This document shows, in pieces, positions 61,889 to 63,396 of a stretch of DNA of 63,396 nt; positions within the stretch are counted from its first letter, which is position 1, and the number at the start of each line of letters is the position of its first letter. Below the pieces are notes generated by a model that saw only the letters and a program-made list of their open reading frames with translations, was not told the DNA's origin and did not search any database. Position numbers and translations under genes: made by a program. This DNA comes from Cyclobacteriaceae bacterium (GTDB lineage Bacteria > Bacteroidota > Bacteroidia > Cytophagales > Cyclobacteriaceae). The DNA is taken from positions 1-63,396 of the forward strand of contig JAFIEV010000078.1 of NCBI GenBank assembly GCA_020832305.1. Reading direction: 5' to 3'.

Positions 61889-62836
61889 CTAGCCCAGAGC
61901 CTCCCGGAATGCCTTTAATAGTTCCGGAACTTTTATATAAGGATCATAACTGGATTCCTGCCCTATTTCGGCAAGTGTTTCAATAGGTACGTAGCCCCGG
62001 TAATTTGATTTTCTGATGATGCCTACCAATCTGTGCAAATCGATTCTACCACCTTTTCGTCCATTGAGCAGTTCTTTTACCTGCCAGTTGACGGCGTAAG
62101 GAATAACGCGTTCTATGTCATCATAGGGATTGGAGGTTAGGAAATAACCGGTATCTACAATGGCACCCAGCCAGTCAGATTGCACCATATGCATGATTTT
62201 AATTACTTCATCTGCTGTTTGCAGCATATCACCGTGATTTTGAACACCCACCATTACGCCAAATTGGGCTCCATAATCGGCACATTCAGCCAGTGATTCA
62301 GCCATCCATTCCGCTGTCGCATCCCAGCTATGCCCTTCCGGTTGTTTGCCTGCAAAAACCCGTATAACCGGAGCACCCATAGCCGCGGCCACTTCAATCC
62401 AGCGTTTGGCCAAAGCCACATCAGCTTTGCGCTTTAATGGATCGGAGGTAGCAAAATCATTGCGAATCCCTGTCCCACTTATGGCCAATCCCAATTGAAA
62501 AGCCCTGCGCTTGAATTCGTTAATGAACCTTTGATCCGGCACATCAGGATAGCCAGGAAAGAAGTAACCGGTAGCATCCACCGCTTCAAAATCCAAACGG
62601 GCGCATTCTTCCAGTAGATCAAACAGACTCATCCCTCCTGTTTGACCATTAATGTATTTGTACAGTGGAACATTGTAGGACCACGCATTGAGTGACACTT
62701 TAATTTTAGCCCGGGAAATGGCTGAACTATGCTGTGCATTTACATGCACGGCTGAGCTCAGGTTTGAAAAACCCAGAGAAGCTGCAACAGGGATTGCGGC
62801 TGCTTTAAGAAAATCGCGACGATGAAGATCCGACAT
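61889..62836 (-). CDS. Tat-exported sugar phosphate isomerase/epimerase-like protein
   Basis: 315-residue TIM-barrel protein of the xylose isomerase-like (AP endonuclease family 2) group. The Tat signal is HRRDFLKAAAIPVAASLGFS. The barrel shows LDFEAVDATGYFFPG, GMPVIRVFAG-type strands, GVQNHGDML, IVDTGYFLTSNP, and a C-terminal GYVPIETL. It could isomerise or epimerise a keto-sugar made by the oxidoreductase encoded 75 bases downstream; no phosphate-sugar role is expected outside the cytoplasm. Confidence 0.87.
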   Translation of the reverse strand: MSDLHRRDFLKAAAIPVAASLGFSNLSSAVHVNAQHSSAISRAKIKVSLNAWSYNVPLYKYINGQTGGMSLFDLLEECARLDFEAVDATGYFFPGYPDVPDQRFINEFKRRAFQLGLAISGTGIRNDFATSDPLKRKADVALAKRWIEVAAAMGAPVIRVFAGKQPEGHSWDATAEWMAESLAECADYGAQFGVMVGVQNHGDMLQTADEVIKIMHMVQSDWLGAIVDTGYFLTSNPYDDIERVIPYAVNWQVKELLNGRKGGRIDLHRLVGIIRKSNYRGYVPIETLAEIGQESSYDPYIKVPELLKAFREALG

Positions 62837-62938
62837 GGTATTTGGGTTTTGTACAAAATGAAAAATTGCCGATAAGGTCTCTCAATGTAAAGATTATTTG
62901 ACTATTAAAAAAATACTAATGGGATAATGACTTCTAAT
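62837..62938. other. Short spacer before the tandem repeats
   Basis: AT-rich spacer upstream of the leftward isomerase gene, where its promoter should lie. No clear consensus element was found. Confidence 0.4.
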
Positions 62939-62939
62939 T

Positions 62940-63280
62940 ACTCTATGGTCCTTGTTTAAAAGGAGGACCAACCACCGCAGTCAATTATGTACCGCAGTAA
63001 TCATGCTTCTACGCCCTCGTTATAAACAAGGGCGATAATCTCGTGGTTAAAAGGCTTATAGTCCTTGTTTATCAACGAGGACCGGCAACCGCAGTCAATC
63101 ATTTACCGAAATAATCATGCTTCTACGCCCTCGTTATAAACAAGGGCGATAATCTCGTGGTTAAAAGGCTTATGGTCCTTGTTTATCAACGAGGACCGGC
63201 AACCGCAGTTAATCATTTACCGAAATAATCATGCTTCTACGCCCTCGTTATAAACAAGGGCGATAATCTCGGGGGTAAAA
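62940..63280. repeat. Three tandem copies of a repeat of about 114 bases
   Basis: The unit contains GTCCTTGTTTATCAACGAGGAC (a palindrome), then CCGCAGTCAATCATTTACCG, then CGCCCTCGTTATAAACAAGGGCG (a second palindrome). ACGCCC recurs at 63011, 63125 and 63239, a period of 114; the first unit is one base shorter and more diverged. The palindromes resemble those at 40715 and 40978. Units are too long and lack distinct spacers, so this is not a CRISPR array. Confidence 0.85.
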
Positions 63281-63369
63281 TGACAACCTGAATATGATCC
63301 TGTGTCCAGCGAGCTAAGGCATAAGTATTCATTTCATACCACAATTCGTTGGTGATGTATGGACCTAAC
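63237..63369 (-). CDS. Partial ORF running in from the right edge
   Basis: On the minus strand a frame enters from the window end and reads about 44 codons, beginning LGPYITNELWYEMNTYALAR, with protein-like composition. It runs straight into the tandem repeat and stops there at TAG. It could be the C-terminus of a larger gene off the window, extended or truncated by the repeat. I cannot assign a family. Confidence 0.35.
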
Positions 63370-63370
63370 T

Positions 63371-63396
63371 GGGGGGGGGGGGGGGGGGGGGGGGGG
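63371..63396. other. Terminal run of 26 G residues
   Basis: The window ends in uninterrupted G. Such runs are usual at read ends of two-colour sequencing and probably are not genomic. Confidence 0.85.

Noticed and set aside
62940-63280. Tandem repeats as a CRISPR array
   Set aside because: The whole 114-base unit repeats, including the parts that would be spacers; there are only three units and no cas genes.

Overview
The window looks like chromosome from a Bacteroidota bacterium, most likely of the Cytophagales type. The evidence is two SusC/SusD loci each led by an ECF sigma factor and a FecR-type anti-sigma factor, Bacteroidota-type promoters (TTG-N20-TAnnTTTG), a carotenoid gene set, and split pntAA/pntAB/pntB genes. 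I saw no rRNA, tRNA, phage genes or CRISPR array. The last 26 bases are a pure G run, which is probably a sequencing or assembly artefact at a contig end.

Left part (0.5-29.6 kb) is housekeeping and accessory metabolism. A leftward operon encodes a GMC oxidoreductase, a FadL-like outer-membrane channel and an SGNH/GDSL lipoprotein. Diverging from it are an acyltransferase, an HSL-type esterase, a phasin-like protein and an ABC1/UbiB kinase-like protein, so the block may handle lipids. Next come a large TPR-CHAT protease-like protein with a cysteine-rich PAS histidine kinase, then a serine beta-lactamase-like protein opposite a dipeptide epimerase/PLP enzyme pair. These are followed by the proton-translocating transhydrogenase genes, a small secreted protein, an operon of polyprenyl synthase, rhomboid protease and TPR protein, lycopene cyclase, a stand-alone class III nucleotide cyclase, YceI, MarR and an alkaline phosphatase.

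Middle part (29.6-42.7 kb) is a decaying, repeat-rich zone around the first SusC/D locus. It holds a broken sialidase-like gene, a heptamer array, several hairpins, and a REP-associated tyrosine transposase (RAYT) gene surrounded by its palindromes, one of which lies inside its own reading frame. The first locus is sigma factor, FecR, SusC, SusD and a ChbG/YdjC-type deacetylase. It is followed by palindromic repeats, a PIN-toxin/antitoxin pair whose toxin has a stop codon, and a broken GH95-like glycosidase.

Right part (42.7-63.4 kb) is the second and larger locus: sigma, FecR, SusC, SusD, a Tat-exported FAD oxidoreductase, a secreted protein with a D-x-x-S-G-A-T flavinylation-like motif, a parallel beta-helix protein and two tandem GH106-type (alpha-L-rhamnosidase family) lipoproteins. 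Converging on it are a Tat-exported Gfo/Idh/MocA oxidoreductase and a Tat-exported sugar isomerase/epimerase-like protein. Together they suggest breakdown of a rhamnose-containing glycan that includes redox chemistry outside the cytoplasm; this is the part of the window I find most worth testing. The window ends with three tandem copies of a repeat of about 114 bp.
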